A DNA stretch of 64,000 nt from an uncultured Bacteroidales bacterium (GCA_949298955.1 CASFYQ010000007.1:124001-188000), one strand, 5' to 3'. Positions 26,060 to 35,645 are shown, numbered from the stretch's first letter. Notes: generated by a model from the letters alone, not told the origin. Numbers and translations are program-made.

Positions 26060-27268
26060 TTAGTGGTTGTGAGAATGTCCTTCGGGAATAACGCTACTGT
26101 TAGCGGCCAGTTTCACCTGATAGACCCCGCGGGTAACCACACGGTCGCCTTCGTGCAGTCCCGAGAGGATACGCACATTGGCCCCATCGGTGTCGCCAAC
26201 TGTCACTTCCTGCTTCTTATAACCCTCTTCATCGAGCCGCAGGTAGACAAAGTAAAGGCCTTGCTCCTCGGTAAGTGCCGATACGGGCACCACCAGAGCA
26301 TTGTCGACCGACGAGGAGAGCAGATAAACCTCGACGCAAGCACCGGGAATCATATCGCCCCGGTTGTCGAGCTCGAAGACTACCGGCACATAAGCTCCAC
26401 CGGCCAAGGTACCGCGGCCGTAGCTCAACAGCTTGCCGTTCAATCGGGCGAGGTCATAAACCCGGTCATCGTAAGTAGTCTTGAAATGAGCCGAGGTCAC
26501 AGTGGGCAGCTGCTTGTAATAACGTTGAGGCACCTCGGCTCGCAACTGCAACCGACGGTTTTGCGAGAGGGTCATCAACGGTTGCCCCATCTCCACAAAA
26601 TCGCCGTCGCTCACCAGAATATTCTTCAAATAACCGGTTTTGGGCGCTTTGACAACACTGCCCGACTGGCTGCCGCCCACAGCCTCGTAGGCCAAACGAG
26701 CGGTCTCGTAGTCTCTCTCAATCTGTTCATACTCCTGACGCGAAATAATCTGGTCTTCTACCAGTCCGGCAGCCCGCTCATAGGCCTTGCGGGCGGTCTC
26801 GTAGTCGATATAGGCACGACTGGCCGGGTCGCCTGCGCCTATCTTCTCGGCCGAGATTTTCAACAGCTCACGACCTTTTTGCATCAAGGTTCCGTCGGTA
26901 ATGTGGACATCGCCCAAAGAGACTACCCCGGCAACAGGAGCAACAACCGTCACCTCGTCAAACTGAGAGGCAGAGAGGGAGCCCGAGCAAGCTATCACAC
27001 TGTGGAATTTCTCGGGGGCCATGGTTTTGGTGGTAAGACCGATAGCTTCGGCCTCGGCTTTTTTCAGGATAATTTCGTCGCCATGAGCATTATGCCCGTG
27101 ACCTTCGTTTTCGTGGTCGTGACCTTCGTGCTCACTGTGCTCGTGGTCATGTGCCTCGATGTGGTCGCTATGCTGATGTTCCTCGCCCGAATTGTGCGAC
27201 GACGAGCCGGAACAGCTCCACAGAATATACGATAAAATCGTGACTAACAATATGGTATTTCGTTTCAT
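26060..27268 (-). CDS. RND efflux periplasmic adaptor with His-rich N-terminus
   Basis: This 402-residue membrane fusion protein starts MKRNTILLVTILSYILWSC, a lipoprotein signal with the lipid Cys near residue 19. It is followed by an unusually His/Asp/Glu-rich stretch (about residues 29-62, many HxH and HDHE clusters), very probably metal-binding. A barrel-sandwich/lipoyl domain, a helical hairpin (ASRAYIDYETARKAYERAAGL) and a beta-barrel follow, ending SVIPEGHSHNH, again His-rich. It would pass metal to the pump, as CusB does. The gene is 12 bases from the pump gene. An in-frame upstream extension to 27334 is not credible because it precedes the signal peptide. Confidence 0.9.
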   Translation of the reverse strand: MKRNTILLVTILSYILWSCSGSSSHNSGEEHQHSDHIEAHDHEHSEHEGHDHENEGHGHNAHGDEIILKKAEAEAIGLTTKTMAPEKFHSVIACSGSLSASQFDEVTVVAPVAGVVSLGDVHITDGTLMQKGRELLKISAEKIGAGDPASRAYIDYETARKAYERAAGLVEDQIISRQEYEQIERDYETARLAYEAVGGSQSGSVVKAPKTGYLKNILVSDGDFVEMGQPLMTLSQNRRLQLRAEVPQRYYKQLPTVTSAHFKTTYDDRVYDLARLNGKLLSYGRGTLAGGAYVPVVFELDNRGDMIPGACVEVYLLSSSVDNALVVPVSALTEEQGLYFVYLRLDEEGYKKQEVTVGDTDGANVRILSGLHEGDRVVTRGVYQVKLAANSSVIPEGHSHNH

Positions 27269-27393
27269 AGGTATTGTTTTAGTGATGAATAAATCGCTAT
27301 TTCGATTGCGGCAGCCACACCAATGGCCCCACAATCATATCGTCGCACAACCGCAGGGCGGCCGGCGAGACTCATGTATATCTAATCATATAC

Positions 27394-27801
27394 CTATGCA
27401 ACGGGAGGAGCTCTCAGGCCGAGAGTCCGCAGAAAAACGGAGGCATGAAGCCGCTCGATATAGATGTCCGGGAAAGGCGATTCGTCGGGGGTATCGACAT
27501 CGGTCCAGTCGGCCAATACGGCCCATATACCGAGCAGGATTTTGACCGGAGCCAACTTGAAAGCATATTGCTGATGCAGCGATGCCACATCGACCGGGAG
27601 CTTGTAGGAAAACCAACTGCAACCCGTACAATCGGCAGGATCTTCGTCGGCTGCCTTGGAGTGGGAACTGTCACAACCGGGGAGGTCGATTTCCAGGCAT
27701 ATCATGCCGTTGGCGTGGTGATGATGCGGGAGTGTCGTCGAGAGAACCACCACGATACCCGCCAGCAACAGAAATGCTATTTTCAGTTTTTTCGCCCACA
27801 T
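27394..27801 (-). CDS. DUF6769-like small exported protein with His cluster
   Basis: This 135-residue protein opens with a membrane or signal segment (MWAKKLKIAFLLLAGIVVVLSTTLP) and then HHHHANGMICLEIDLPGCDSS, a His cluster followed by cysteines; further cysteines occur at CTGCSW. It resembles the Bacteroidales family DUF6769, which is found just upstream of CusA/CzcA-type efflux operons. A -7 box TAACTTTG at 27828-27821 lies 20 bases upstream, and the adaptor gene starts 126 bases downstream, so it is probably the operon's first gene. A metal-binding or sensing role is suggested by the residues and the neighbours, not shown. The family name is a moderate-confidence recollection. Confidence 0.65.
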   Translation of the reverse strand: MWAKKLKIAFLLLAGIVVVLSTTLPHHHHANGMICLEIDLPGCDSSHSKAADEDPADCTGCSWFSYKLPVDVASLHQQYAFKLAPVKILLGIWAVLADWTDVDTPDESPFPDIYIERLHASVFLRTLGLRAPPVA

Positions 27802-27820
27802 AAAAGATATCTTGCAAGGA

Positions 27821-27828
27821 CAAAGTTA
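27821..27828 (-). promoter_or_regulatory. -7 box TAACTTTG of the metal efflux operon
   Basis: TAnnTTTG match on the minus strand, 20 bases before the first gene. Confidence 0.5.
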
Positions 27829-27887
27829 AATGAGATTTGCCTTAAAGGGATAACGGGATTTCTCCTTCAGAATAAATTTAAATATAT

Positions 27888-28334
27888 TTAAGACTGTTCG
27901 TCATCGAAATCATCGTCAAAATCGAAATCAAAATCGAAGCCGTCGTCGGCATATTGCGATTCGAGAAACTGAGCCATCTGTCGTCCGTCGCGCTTAGTAG
28001 GACGCCCCAGGCCCTTCTGCCGGTTGACAAAGCCGCTAATGCGCACCATATCGAGCAACTCGTACTGTTCGGGCGGGGTGATGTTGTCGAGATATCCGGG
28101 CACCAGTTTGGCCCCCATGCGGTTCTCGGCAAGTGCAAGAATCTTGAACGAATAGGTTACAGGCGGTTTTCGCACCTGTATCACATCGCCTACCTTAACC
28201 GTGCGCGAGGGTTTTATCGTCACACCGCCGACCATCACCCGGCCTTTCTTGCAGGCTTCGGTGGCAATGGTACGGGTCTTGAAGATACGAGTCGCCCACA
28301 TGAACTTATCGATTCTAACCTCCTCTTTTGCCAT
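27888..28334 (-). CDS. RNA-binding S4 domain protein (Hsp15-like)
   Basis: This 148-residue protein has an S4 domain at residues 1-65 (EEVRIDKFMWATRIFKTRTIATEACKKGRVMVGG), matching the Hsp15/YlmH-type RNA-binding family that rescues or recycles stalled 50S subunits. The tail is strongly acidic (DFDFDFDDDFDDE). It is the last of three genes (L25/Ctc, Pth, S4) in a ribosome-related operon, lying 7 bases after pth. That order supports a role in translation quality control. Confidence 0.88.
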   Translation of the reverse strand: MAKEEVRIDKFMWATRIFKTRTIATEACKKGRVMVGGVTIKPSRTVKVGDVIQVRKPPVTYSFKILALAENRMGAKLVPGYLDNITPPEQYELLDMVRISGFVNRQKGLGRPTKRDGRQMAQFLESQYADDGFDFDFDFDDDFDDEQS

Positions 28335-28341
28335 AGCTGCT

Positions 28342-28905
28342 CTACTTGTTGTTATATTGGTTCATCGTCAACTGCACGCCGGCCAAGCAGAAACTCTTGA
28401 TAATCTCGCCGGCCCGTTCCAGTTTCTCGGGGAGGAGTTTTTCCTCTTCGGGAGGGAAAGAGCCCAGCACAAATTCTACCTGACAACCCCGCGGAAAATC
28501 GTTGCCTATCCCGAAACGCAAACGAGCATAAGCCTGAGTGCCCAACGTCTCGCAAATGTGCTTCAAACCGTTGTGCCCGGCGTCGCTGCCTTTGGGTTTC
28601 AACCGAAGGGTTCCGAAAGAAAGCGCCAGGTCGTCGACCACGACGAGCAGATTCTCGACGGGGATATTCTCTTTTTGCAGCCAATAGCGCACGGCATTGC
28701 CGCTAAGGTTCATATAAGTCGAAGGTTTGAGCAAAACGAGAGTACGGCCCTTGACGCGCAGCTCGCAGGTTGCCCCGTAACGGCCGTCGGTAAAAATGAG
28801 ATTGGACGCCTTGGCCAAGGCGTCCAATACTCTGAATCCTATGTTATGCCGGGTATTCTCGTATTCGCTGCCGATATTCCCCAGCCCTACAATCAGATAT
28901 TTCAT
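28342..28905 (-). CDS. pth: Peptidyl-tRNA hydrolase
   Basis: This 187-residue enzyme cleaves peptidyl-tRNA released by abortive translation. The N-terminus [24 protein letters not shown] contains the catalytic His20 and the Asn of the substrate-binding set; [11 protein letters not shown] and [29 protein letters not shown] are the other diagnostic blocks. The length is normal. It sits between the L25/Ctc gene (21 bases upstream) and the S4 gene, an order commonly conserved in Bacteroidales. Confidence 0.96.
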   Translation of the reverse strand: MKYLIVGLGNIGSEYENTRHNIGFRVLDALAKASNLIFTDGRYGATCELRVKGRTLVLLKPSTYMNLSGNAVRYWLQKENIPVENLLVVVDDLALSFGTLRLKPKGSDAGHNGLKHICETLGTQAYARLRFGIGNDFPRGCQVEFVLGSFPPEEEKLLPEKLERAGEIIKSFCLAGVQLTMNQYNNK

Positions 28906-28926
28906 CTATACACAGATGGTGTTTGA

Positions 28927-29577
28927 TTAGTCTTGTTTAGCCTGAGCACCACGAGCGGCACGCGTCAAGTTAACGGCGCAAACCACAGCGTTCTTGGCGT
29001 TCATCAATTCCAGACCCTCGAAATGGAGCTCGCCTACTTGCAGCGTTTTGCCCAATCCCAGGTTGTCGATGTTGATTACCAAACGCTCGGGGATATTGGT
29101 GTAGATGGCTTTCACTTTGAGTTTTCTCATCGAGAGACTCAGTTTACCACCGGCACGCACACCTTCAGAGTGACCTTCGAGTTGAACGGGGACTTCCATA
29201 ACCACGGGTTTCGTATCGGTTACTTCGAGGAAATCCATGTGCAAGATAGCGTCGGTAACCGGGTGGAATTGCAGGTCTTTCAAAACAGCCATTTTCTTCT
29301 CACCGTCGATATCCAGTTCTACGGCAAAAATATCGGGAGTGTAAACCAGTTTGCGAACAGCGTCTTTGGTTACGGTAAAGTCGGTAACAATAATACCCTT
29401 TTTACCGCCGGTGAGTTCTACCAGTTTTTCACATGGTTTCAACGTACCGGTGTAAGGCAGGTCTACCAATTCTCCGCCATTGAGAACAGCAGGAATGAGG
29501 TTTTGTTTACGCAGGCTTTTAACGGCTTTCTTGCCCAAATCGGTACGGGCCGTACCATTCAGTTGAAATGTTTTCAT
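28927..29577 (-). CDS. rplY: 50S ribosomal protein L25 / general stress protein Ctc
   Basis: This 216-residue protein has the L25 N-terminal domain (GTARTDLGKKAVKSLRKQNLIPAVLNGG), which binds 5S rRNA, and a C-terminal TL5/Ctc beta domain (LEVTDTKPVVMEVPVQLEGHSEGVRAGGKL), so it is the long Ctc form. A -7 box TAACTTTG lies at 29667-29660, with a leader of about 75 bases. It is the first gene of the operon with pth and the S4 gene. The last residues (ARGAQAKQD) are variable. Confidence 0.95.
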   Translation of the reverse strand: MKTFQLNGTARTDLGKKAVKSLRKQNLIPAVLNGGELVDLPYTGTLKPCEKLVELTGGKKGIIVTDFTVTKDAVRKLVYTPDIFAVELDIDGEKKMAVLKDLQFHPVTDAILHMDFLEVTDTKPVVMEVPVQLEGHSEGVRAGGKLSLSMRKLKVKAIYTNIPERLVINIDNLGLGKTLQVGELHFEGLELMNAKNAVVCAVNLTRAARGAQAKQD

Positions 29578-29659
29578 TGTGTTGTTGTTTTGTGTTACTC
29601 AAAATTAAGTTTTACTTGCTCCTTAATTTCCCATCACACGGAATTTTCAAAAAGCGGGG

Positions 29660-29667
29660 CAAAGTTA
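29660..29667 (-). promoter_or_regulatory. -7 box TAACTTTG of the rplY-pth-S4 operon
   Basis: TAnnTTTG match on the minus strand, 83 bases upstream of the rplY ATG. The rest of the 29578-29870 gap has only an imperfect GAGGCG hairpin and no convincing gene. Confidence 0.5.
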
Positions 29668-29870
29668 ATATTTTATTTTCTTACCCACAAGTCTTTACGG
29701 GAATTATTCATCGCCGGGTCTTGCCCTTTCGACCAATCGAGGATTACAGGGCAATGTCCCATACTCGGCTGCAAATTGCCAAGCAAGGCCCACGGAGCAA
29801 CCTCGCAGACCTTGTTTGTAAAACCACCCTCGATTATTTTTTTGAGGCGGCTCGGGCGCCTCGTCGATGG

Positions 29871-30326
29871 TCACTCCATTTTTCTATAAGTTATTATCTC
29901 ATAATACTCCCAGTTGCCATCTACGTTTTTTGTCGACAGAACAAACTGTGTAGATGTCAGTGTATGAATTATACTCTCTCCATCAATTATGGTTCCATTT
30001 TCATCGAAGAAAATCATTGAATTACCTTTTACTTGATAATTTACCAAAGAACTGAGTATCCAACTATTTCCTTGATATTCATAGCTTTTAACCGTTCCAT
30101 CGCCAAAAAACTCCACACGAACATAGTCATTATCGGTAACCTCTTTGCTCCATGTCTTTTTTTCTCCGTCGATCATTTCATAACCTTCGGAATAGACAGG
30201 CTCCCACAGACCTATCAACAGAGAAACATCTCCTACTTTATCATCACCGTCATTATCGGAACATGAAACAAAGCCAAGCCCTATAACCAGCAATCCCAAT
30301 AAGCATAAAAAGTTTAATTTTTTCAT
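29871..30326 (-). CDS. Lipocalin-like lipoprotein
   Basis: This 151-residue lipoprotein (MKKLNFLCLLGLLVIGLGFVSC, lipobox with Cys22) has an acidic linker (SDNDGDDK). The body starts LLIGLWEPVYSEGYE, ending in strands such as YVRVEFFGDGTVKSY and SMIFFDENGTIIDGES, the usual look of Bacteroidetes lipocalin-like families. A -7 box (TATTTTTG) lies near 30360 on the minus strand. The region is less GC-rich than its neighbours. It stands alone, and no ligand can be named. Confidence 0.75.
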   Translation of the reverse strand: MKKLNFLCLLGLLVIGLGFVSCSDNDGDDKVGDVSLLIGLWEPVYSEGYEMIDGEKKTWSKEVTDNDYVRVEFFGDGTVKSYEYQGNSWILSSLVNYQVKGNSMIFFDENGTIIDGESIIHTLTSTQFVLSTKNVDGNWEYYEIITYRKME

Positions 30327-30474
30327 CTCTTTTTTTTGTTTTTATTACATGGGCAAAAATAGTGATGTTGGATACAAAAAACAAACTTGCCCGTAGATTT
30401 TTTGCTGAGGCACGTTCTCTATTACCCGAAACATCGCAGATAATTATGTTATTAGGGAAATTAAACAAGTTCGT

Positions 30475-30506
30475 TTTGACATTCTTTTTTCTTTTCGTTA
30501 TCTTTG
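30475..30506 (+). promoter_or_regulatory. galE promoter
   Basis: TTTG at 30475-30478 and TATCTTTG at 30499-30506 are spaced 20 bases apart, a full match to the Bacteroidetes TTTG-N19-21-TAnnTTTG promoter. Confidence 0.75.
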
Positions 30507-30536
30507 ACTGCAAATAACTTAAACACACCTATCACC

Positions 30537-31571
30537 ATGAAAGGAAAAATTTTGGTTACGGGGGGAACCGGATATATAGGCTCTCACTCTACCGTGGAAC
30601 TGCAAAACGCAGGTTATGAAGTAGTCATTATCGACAATTTGTCCAACTCCAACATCGAGGTTCTCGACGGCATCGAACGCATTACCGGCATTCGTCCGAC
30701 ATTCGTGCAAGCCGACTGTACCGACATGGAGGCTTTGCGCAAACTATTCGAAGAGAACAAAGGCATCAAGGGAATCATACATTTCGCCGCGAGCAAAGCC
30801 GTAGGCGAATCGGTACAAAAGCCGCTGCTCTACTACCGCAACAACCTGCTGTCGCTCGTCAACCTGCTCACGCTCATGCCCGAGTTTGGGGTCGAGGGCA
30901 TCGTATTCTCGTCGTCGTGCACCGTTTATGGCCAACCCGACGTACTGCCGGTCGACGAATCGGCTCCCATCAAACCGGCCATATCGCCCTATGGCAACAC
31001 CAAGCAGATTTGCGAAGAGATTATCAAAGATACGATTCACGCCAATGCCCCGTTCAAGTCGATTATCCTCCGCTATTTCAACCCCATCGGTGCTCACCCC
31101 AGCGCCGAAATCGGCGAATTGCCCAACGGCGTGCCTCAAAACCTCATTCCCTACCTCACCCAAACAGCTATCGGCATTCGCAAGGAGTTGAGCGTATTCG
31201 GCGATGATTACAACACGCCCGACGGCTCGTGCATTCGCGATTATATCAACGTAGTCGACCTGGCCAAAGCCCACGTAACAGCCATGAACCGTATGCTCGA
31301 AAAGAAATCGCCCGAAGCCATCGAAATCTTCAATCTGGGTACGGGCCGCGGAGTTTCAGTTCTCGAACTGATCAACGCCTTCGAAAAGGCTACGGGCGTG
31401 AAAGTCCCTCACAAGATTGTAGGTCGCCGCGAAGGCGATATAGAACAAGTGTGGGCCAACCCCGAAAAAGCCAACAAAGTACTGGGCTGGACGGCTCAGG
31501 AGAATATCGAAGACACATTGGCCTCGGCGTGGAAATGGCAGTTAAAACTGCGCGAACGGGGTATCATGTAA
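30537..31571 (+). CDS. galE: UDP-glucose 4-epimerase
   Basis: This 344-residue short-chain dehydrogenase/reductase has the NAD-binding GGTGYIGSHSTVEL at its start, the catalytic SSSCTVYGQP (Ser/Thr) and YGNTK (Tyr-xxx-Lys), and the substrate-binding region NLGTGRGVSVLELI. It interconverts UDP-glucose and UDP-galactose for glycan synthesis; a UDP-GlcNAc epimerase activity is possible. The start MKGKILVTGG is 30 bases after the -7 box. It is single-gene, followed by a clear terminator. Confidence 0.95.
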   Translation: MKGKILVTGGTGYIGSHSTVELQNAGYEVVIIDNLSNSNIEVLDGIERITGIRPTFVQADCTDMEALRKLFEENKGIKGIIHFAASKAVGESVQKPLLYYRNNLLSLVNLLTLMPEFGVEGIVFSSSCTVYGQPDVLPVDESAPIKPAISPYGNTKQICEEIIKDTIHANAPFKSIILRYFNPIGAHPSAEIGELPNGVPQNLIPYLTQTAIGIRKELSVFGDDYNTPDGSCIRDYINVVDLAKAHVTAMNRMLEKKSPEAIEIFNLGTGRGVSVLELINAFEKATGVKVPHKIVGRREGDIEQVWANPEKANKVLGWTAQENIEDTLASAWKWQLKLRERGIM

Positions 31572-31596
31572 TCGATACTCTCGCTCTTATACACAT

Positions 31597-31633
31597 GAGA
31601 AGCGAGGCTTGCCGAGGGCGAGTCTCGCTTCTC
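31597..31633 (+). terminator. galE terminator
   Basis: Hairpin with GAGAAGCGAG and CTCGCTTCTC arms, 26 bases after the galE stop, followed by GTTTTC. Confidence 0.8.
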
Positions 31634-31777
31634 GTTTTCGGGGAATACCGCCCGGAGGCATCGATTTAGCGCAAAGGCTGTCACGATTTTGCTATTCTTT
31701 GGGGTCTCTATTGACAACCATTTCGAAATGTATTATTTTTGTTCAATCTACGATTAACCCTCAAAATCATTCACTCC

Positions 31778-32629
31778 ATGATGAAAAAAAGCATATTCTT
31801 ATTATCGGGCATACTGATTTTGTTATGCGGAGGCAGTTGCAACCTCTCGCCGAAACAGGCTTCTGCAACCAACCAAGCACAAGCCGTATTTGCCTGTATG
31901 GACAGTGCCACAAGCGAACGCGACGGGCTGAAACTGACTCGAATCGGCGACAATGCCCGGGAACGGCTGATGCCGTTGAGCCTCTTTGGCAAGCTGCCGC
32001 AAGAGATGATCGACAGCCTGAACATCGGCAAGGGTATCCCCTCGTCGGTAAGCACATTCCTGCTGGAAGCCGACGGCAAACGCATTTTGTTCGACACCGG
32101 CATGGGAGCACCCGACAGTCGTCTGCTCGCAGGCCTGTCGGCAGCAGGTGTAACCCCGGACGACATCGACTACATCTATCTGACCCATTTCCATGGCGAC
32201 CACATCGGAGGTATGATGCGGGGCGACACCGTGGTATTCCCCCGGGCCGAAATCTATGCCGCCCGACAAGAGTATGACAGTTGGCTGCAAATGCCCGAGG
32301 AAAAGAAGGCCCAAGTCGTGGCTACAATGAATGCCTACCAAGAACGGTTGCACCTTGTGGCCTACGGCGACACGCTTCCCGGCGGAGTAGTCGCATTGAA
32401 CTGTGCGGGTCACACCCCGGGCCACACCGCTTATCGAGCCGGAGGATTCCTCATCGTGGGAGACCTCGTGCATGGCGCCGCCCTACAATTGGCTCACCCC
32501 GAAATTTGCGCTGCCTTCGACATGAACCCGACGGAAGCCGTCGAGAGCCGCCGGTATTTCCTCGATTATGCCCGTCGCGAAAAACTGCTTCTGGCCGACA
32601 TGCACCAACCGGAAAACCCGGTGAAATAA
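31778..32629 (+). CDS. MBL-fold metallohydrolase lipoprotein
   Basis: This 283-residue protein has a lipoprotein signal (MMKKSIFLLSGILILLCGGSC). Metallo-beta-lactamase blocks are present: FDTGMGAPDS, THFHGDHIGGMM (the HxHxDH set), NCAGHTPGHTAYR and VGDLVHGAALQ. It resembles lactonase/quorum-quenching-type or SoxH-like MBL hydrolases, but the substrate cannot be told. A -7 box TATTTTTG lies at 31734-31741. The amidase gene follows after 40 bases and may be co-transcribed, so it could belong to the cell-wall locus. Confidence 0.85.
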   Translation: MMKKSIFLLSGILILLCGGSCNLSPKQASATNQAQAVFACMDSATSERDGLKLTRIGDNARERLMPLSLFGKLPQEMIDSLNIGKGIPSSVSTFLLEADGKRILFDTGMGAPDSRLLAGLSAAGVTPDDIDYIYLTHFHGDHIGGMMRGDTVVFPRAEIYAARQEYDSWLQMPEEKKAQVVATMNAYQERLHLVAYGDTLPGGVVALNCAGHTPGHTAYRAGGFLIVGDLVHGAALQLAHPEICAAFDMNPTEAVESRRYFLDYARREKLLLADMHQPENPVK

Positions 32630-32669
32630 GCAAGCGAGAGGGATCGACACACTTATCTACTCGGGAAAC

Positions 32670-35645
32670 ATGAAAGAAAAGCGATATATCCTACTCCTGC
32701 TCCTCATCGCGGCGATGCTCTCCCCCACATACGCCCGCAATTGGGAACCCGCTGTCGAGCAAGCCCTCGCCGCGCTCAAACCTGCGCATCTCAATATCGA
32801 CACTATCAAACTGAAATCTGTCTCTCTGCAAAAGGGCAATCGTCTCATCATCGAGATGAACGACGAGTTTTCCTACCTGCCCTTTCGCAAAGAGTTGGTA
32901 AAGCAAGCCTACGACACGGTACGGGCAATTCTGCCTGAAAAACTGAGAGACAAAAAACTGTCCATAATCGCCGGTGGTTATGAAATAGGCAGGCTCATTC
33001 CTTTTGCCAATATGGACAAGAGGTTTATCATCGACTCTCCTCGCCCCATTGTCGAACCGGAGAAGCGACTTTACACCCCCACCCGGGGGCTCCTCAACCG
33101 GCACATCGCCCTATGGCAAAGCCACGGATACTATTTCGAGCAATCGCTCAATCGCTGGGAGTGGCAACGGGCCCGTATCTTCCAAACCGTAGAAGACCTT
33201 TATACACAAAGCTACGTACTCCCCTTCCTCATACCCATGCTCGAACAGGCCGGAGCCTATGTATTCTCGCCCCGTGAACGCGACACCAACCTGCACGAGC
33301 TCATTGCCGACAATGACGATGCTACCACCTACTACGAAACAGAAACCGGGACAGAAAAATGGGAATACGGCGGCACGGGATTTGCCCATAAGGCCGCTAT
33401 CTATACCGGCTCACAAAACCCGTTTACCCACGGGAGCTTCCGCCAGACCCGCACTACCACCGACCCCAATCGGACAATACGGGCTTGCTGGAAAGCCTCC
33501 CTGCCCGAGAAGGGACGATATGCCGTCTATGTAGCCTATCGCACGGTAAAAAACAGCACCGACAACGCTCTTTATACCGTATATCACAAAGGCGGAGCAT
33601 CGCAGTTCAGGGTCAACCAGACAATGGGAGGAGGCACGTGGATCTACCTGGGGCATTTCGATTTCGATGCCGGCGAAACCACCCGCGTGGAATTGAGCAA
33701 CCTCGCCCGCGAAAAAGGACGCATAGTCACGGCCGACGCCGTGAAGATAGGCGGGGGATACGGCAACATAGCCCGCCAGGTAAGCGCCAAGCACATCGAA
33801 AGCAACCCGGCCCTGGCCGACATCGACTATACCCCGCAAACCAGCCGATACCCCCGATTTACCGAAGCAGCCCGCTACTGGCTGCAATGGGCGGGATTCC
33901 CCGAAAAAGTCTACTCGCCCAGCCGGGGAGAAAACGACTATACCGACGATTACAAATGCCGGGGCATGTGGGTCAACTACCTGGCCGGCGGTTCGTCGAT
34001 ACTGCCCGACAGCGCCGGACTGAACATACCCATCGACCTGGCCTTTGCCTTCCACTCCGATGCCGGCACGCACCTCAACGATTCGACCGTCGGGAGCCTG
34101 GGCATCTATTTCACAGGCAAGGAGCGTAAAGTCTACAAACGCGACGTTCCCCGACAGGTATCGCGCTACCTCACCGACGTGGTACTGACACAAGTGACCG
34201 ACGACATACGCCGCACCTACGAACCCGAATGGAGTCGCCGAGGCATGTGGAACAAATCCTATTTCGAAGCTCGCGTACCCGAGGTTCCCACCATGTTGCT
34301 CGAACTGCTTTCGCACCAGAATTTTGCCGATATGCGCTACGGGCTCGACCCGCGATTCCGCTTCCTCGTTGCCCGAGCCGTCTACAAAGGCATTCTCAAA
34401 TTTATTGCTGTCCAAAACGGCTATGACTATACGGTACAGCCCTTGCCGGTGAGCCACCTGCGCACCGAATTTAGCGGAACAAACGAGATGCGTCTCTCGT
34501 GGCGACCTGTCGAGGATCGGCTGGAACCGACCGCTACCGCCGACAGCTATATCGTCTACACCCGCATGAACGACGGAGCTTTTGACTCCGGCACCCTCGT
34601 GAGCGACACTACCTACACACTGGCCATACGCCCCGACTCGATTTACAGCTTCTACGTGACAGCCGTGAACCAGGGCGGCGAAAGTTTCCCCTCCGAAACA
34701 CTTTCGCTCTGCCGCGCCTCCCGCGAGAAGGGTGTGGTGGTCGTCATCAACGGATTCAATCGCATCAGCGGCCCCGACAATTTTGCAATCGACACCCTCA
34801 CTGCCGGATTCAACTCCCGCAAAGATTTCGGGGTACCCTATCTTCAAGACATCTGTCATACGGGCGAACAATATGAATTTCGCCGTCACATGCCTTGGCG
34901 CGACGACGACAGTCCTGGTTTCGGCGCCAGCCGGGCCAACTACGAGACACAAGTCATTGCCGGCAACACCTTCAACTACCCCTACCGGCACGGCTGTTCG
35001 ATTGTGCGGGCCGGATATTCCTTCGTTTCGACCAGCGACGAAGCGGTAGCCGAGCAACTCGTCGACCTGAACCGCTACCGCCTGGCCGACCTTATTCTGG
35101 GGAAAGAGAAGCAGGTTACGATGGGACGGGGCACGAGCGGTTATGCCTTCAAGACTTTCGACCGGCCGCTGCGCGAAGCCATCGCCCGCTATTGCCAAGG
35201 GGGAGGCAGCATCTTCGTCTCGGGGGCCTATGTGGGGACCGACCTGTGGGATAACGGAGAACCCGACCCCGAAGGTCAGCAGTTTGCCAACCACGTGTTG
35301 CACTACACCTGGCGCACCGGCCAAGCCTCGATGAGCGGCCGGGTGAAACCGGCGGCCTCGCCTTTCAAACTTTTCACCAATCTCGATATTTCCTATCACA
35401 ACCAACTCAACAACGAAAGCTATGCCGTAGAGTCGCCCGACGGTATCGAACCCTTCGGCACAGGTTGCCATACCATACAGCGATACAGCGAAAACAACAT
35501 TAGCGCCGGTATCTTCTACCGGGGCGAGACATACAGTACCTGCGTGCTGGGATATCCCTTCGAGACCATTGTGAGCGCAGCCGAGCGCGATGCCCTCATG
35601 CAAGCCATTCTATCCACCTTCGACCATCATCGCAATGTCCGATAA
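32670..35645 (+). CDS. Exported amidase with golvesin-like and FN3-like domains
   Basis: This 991-residue protein has a signal peptide (MKEKRYILLLLLIAAMLSPTYA). It carries an N-acetylmuramoyl-L-alanine amidase (Amidase_3) domain split by an insert: zinc ligand region NRHIALWQSHGYY (about residues 144-156), the second ligand AFHSDAGTHLND (about 450-461), and the catalytic Glu in PEVPTMLLELLSHQN (about 537-551). The insert (about 230-380) resembles the golvesin/xanthan-lyase-type domain (WKASLPEKGRYAVYVAYRT). A fibronectin-like segment (about 610-690) and a C-terminal region with SGPDNFAI follow. It probably cleaves the lactyl-amide bond of peptidoglycan or muropeptides outside the inner membrane. 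It opens the locus read as peptidoglycan recycling. Confidence 0.8.
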   Translation: MKEKRYILLLLLIAAMLSPTYARNWEPAVEQALAALKPAHLNIDTIKLKSVSLQKGNRLIIEMNDEFSYLPFRKELVKQAYDTVRAILPEKLRDKKLSIIAGGYEIGRLIPFANMDKRFIIDSPRPIVEPEKRLYTPTRGLLNRHIALWQSHGYYFEQSLNRWEWQRARIFQTVEDLYTQSYVLPFLIPMLEQAGAYVFSPRERDTNLHELIADNDDATTYYETETGTEKWEYGGTGFAHKAAIYTGSQNPFTHGSFRQTRTTTDPNRTIRACWKASLPEKGRYAVYVAYRTVKNSTDNALYTVYHKGGASQFRVNQTMGGGTWIYLGHFDFDAGETTRVELSNLAREKGRIVTADAVKIGGGYGNIARQVSAKHIESNPALADIDYTPQTSRYPRFTEAARYWLQWAGFPEKVYSPSRGENDYTDDYKCRGMWVNYLAGGSSILPDSAGLNIPIDLAFAFHSDAGTHLNDSTVGSLGIYFTGKERKVYKRDVPRQVSRYLTDVVLTQVTDDIRRTYEPEWSRRGMWNKSYFEARVPEVPTMLLELLSHQNFADMRYGLDPRFRFLVARAVYKGILKFIAVQNGYDYTVQPLPVSHLRTEFSGTNEMRLSWRPVEDRLEPTATADSYIVYTRMNDGAFDSGTLVSDTTYTLAIRPDSIYSFYVTAVNQGGESFPSETLSLCRASREKGVVVVINGFNRISGPDNFAIDTLTAGFNSRKDFGVPYLQDICHTGEQYEFRRHMPWRDDDSPGFGASRANYETQVIAGNTFNYPYRHGCSIVRAGYSFVSTSDEAVAEQLVDLNRYRLADLILGKEKQVTMGRGTSGYAFKTFDRPLREAIARYCQGGGSIFVSGAYVGTDLWDNGEPDPEGQQFANHVLHYTWRTGQASMSGRVKPAASPFKLFTNLDISYHNQLNNESYAVESPDGIEPFGTGCHTIQRYSENNISAGIFYRGETYSTCVLGYPFETIVSAAERDALMQAILSTFDHHRNVR

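Noticed and set aside
24800..27235. An 811-codon open frame on the plus strand opposite the RND pump and adaptor genes
   Set aside because: It is a reverse-strand shadow of clear efflux genes, caused by their codon use, and shows no recognisable protein features.
29830..29870. GC-rich hairpin GAGGCGG...GCGCCTC next to a T run in the gap before rplY
   Set aside because: The T run precedes the stem on the plus strand and the A run follows it on the minus strand, so neither direction gives a proper terminator.
33411..35603. A 730-codon open frame on the minus strand opposite the amidase
   Set aside because: The plus-strand frame has a signal peptide and amidase motifs; the reverse frame has neither and no family resemblance.
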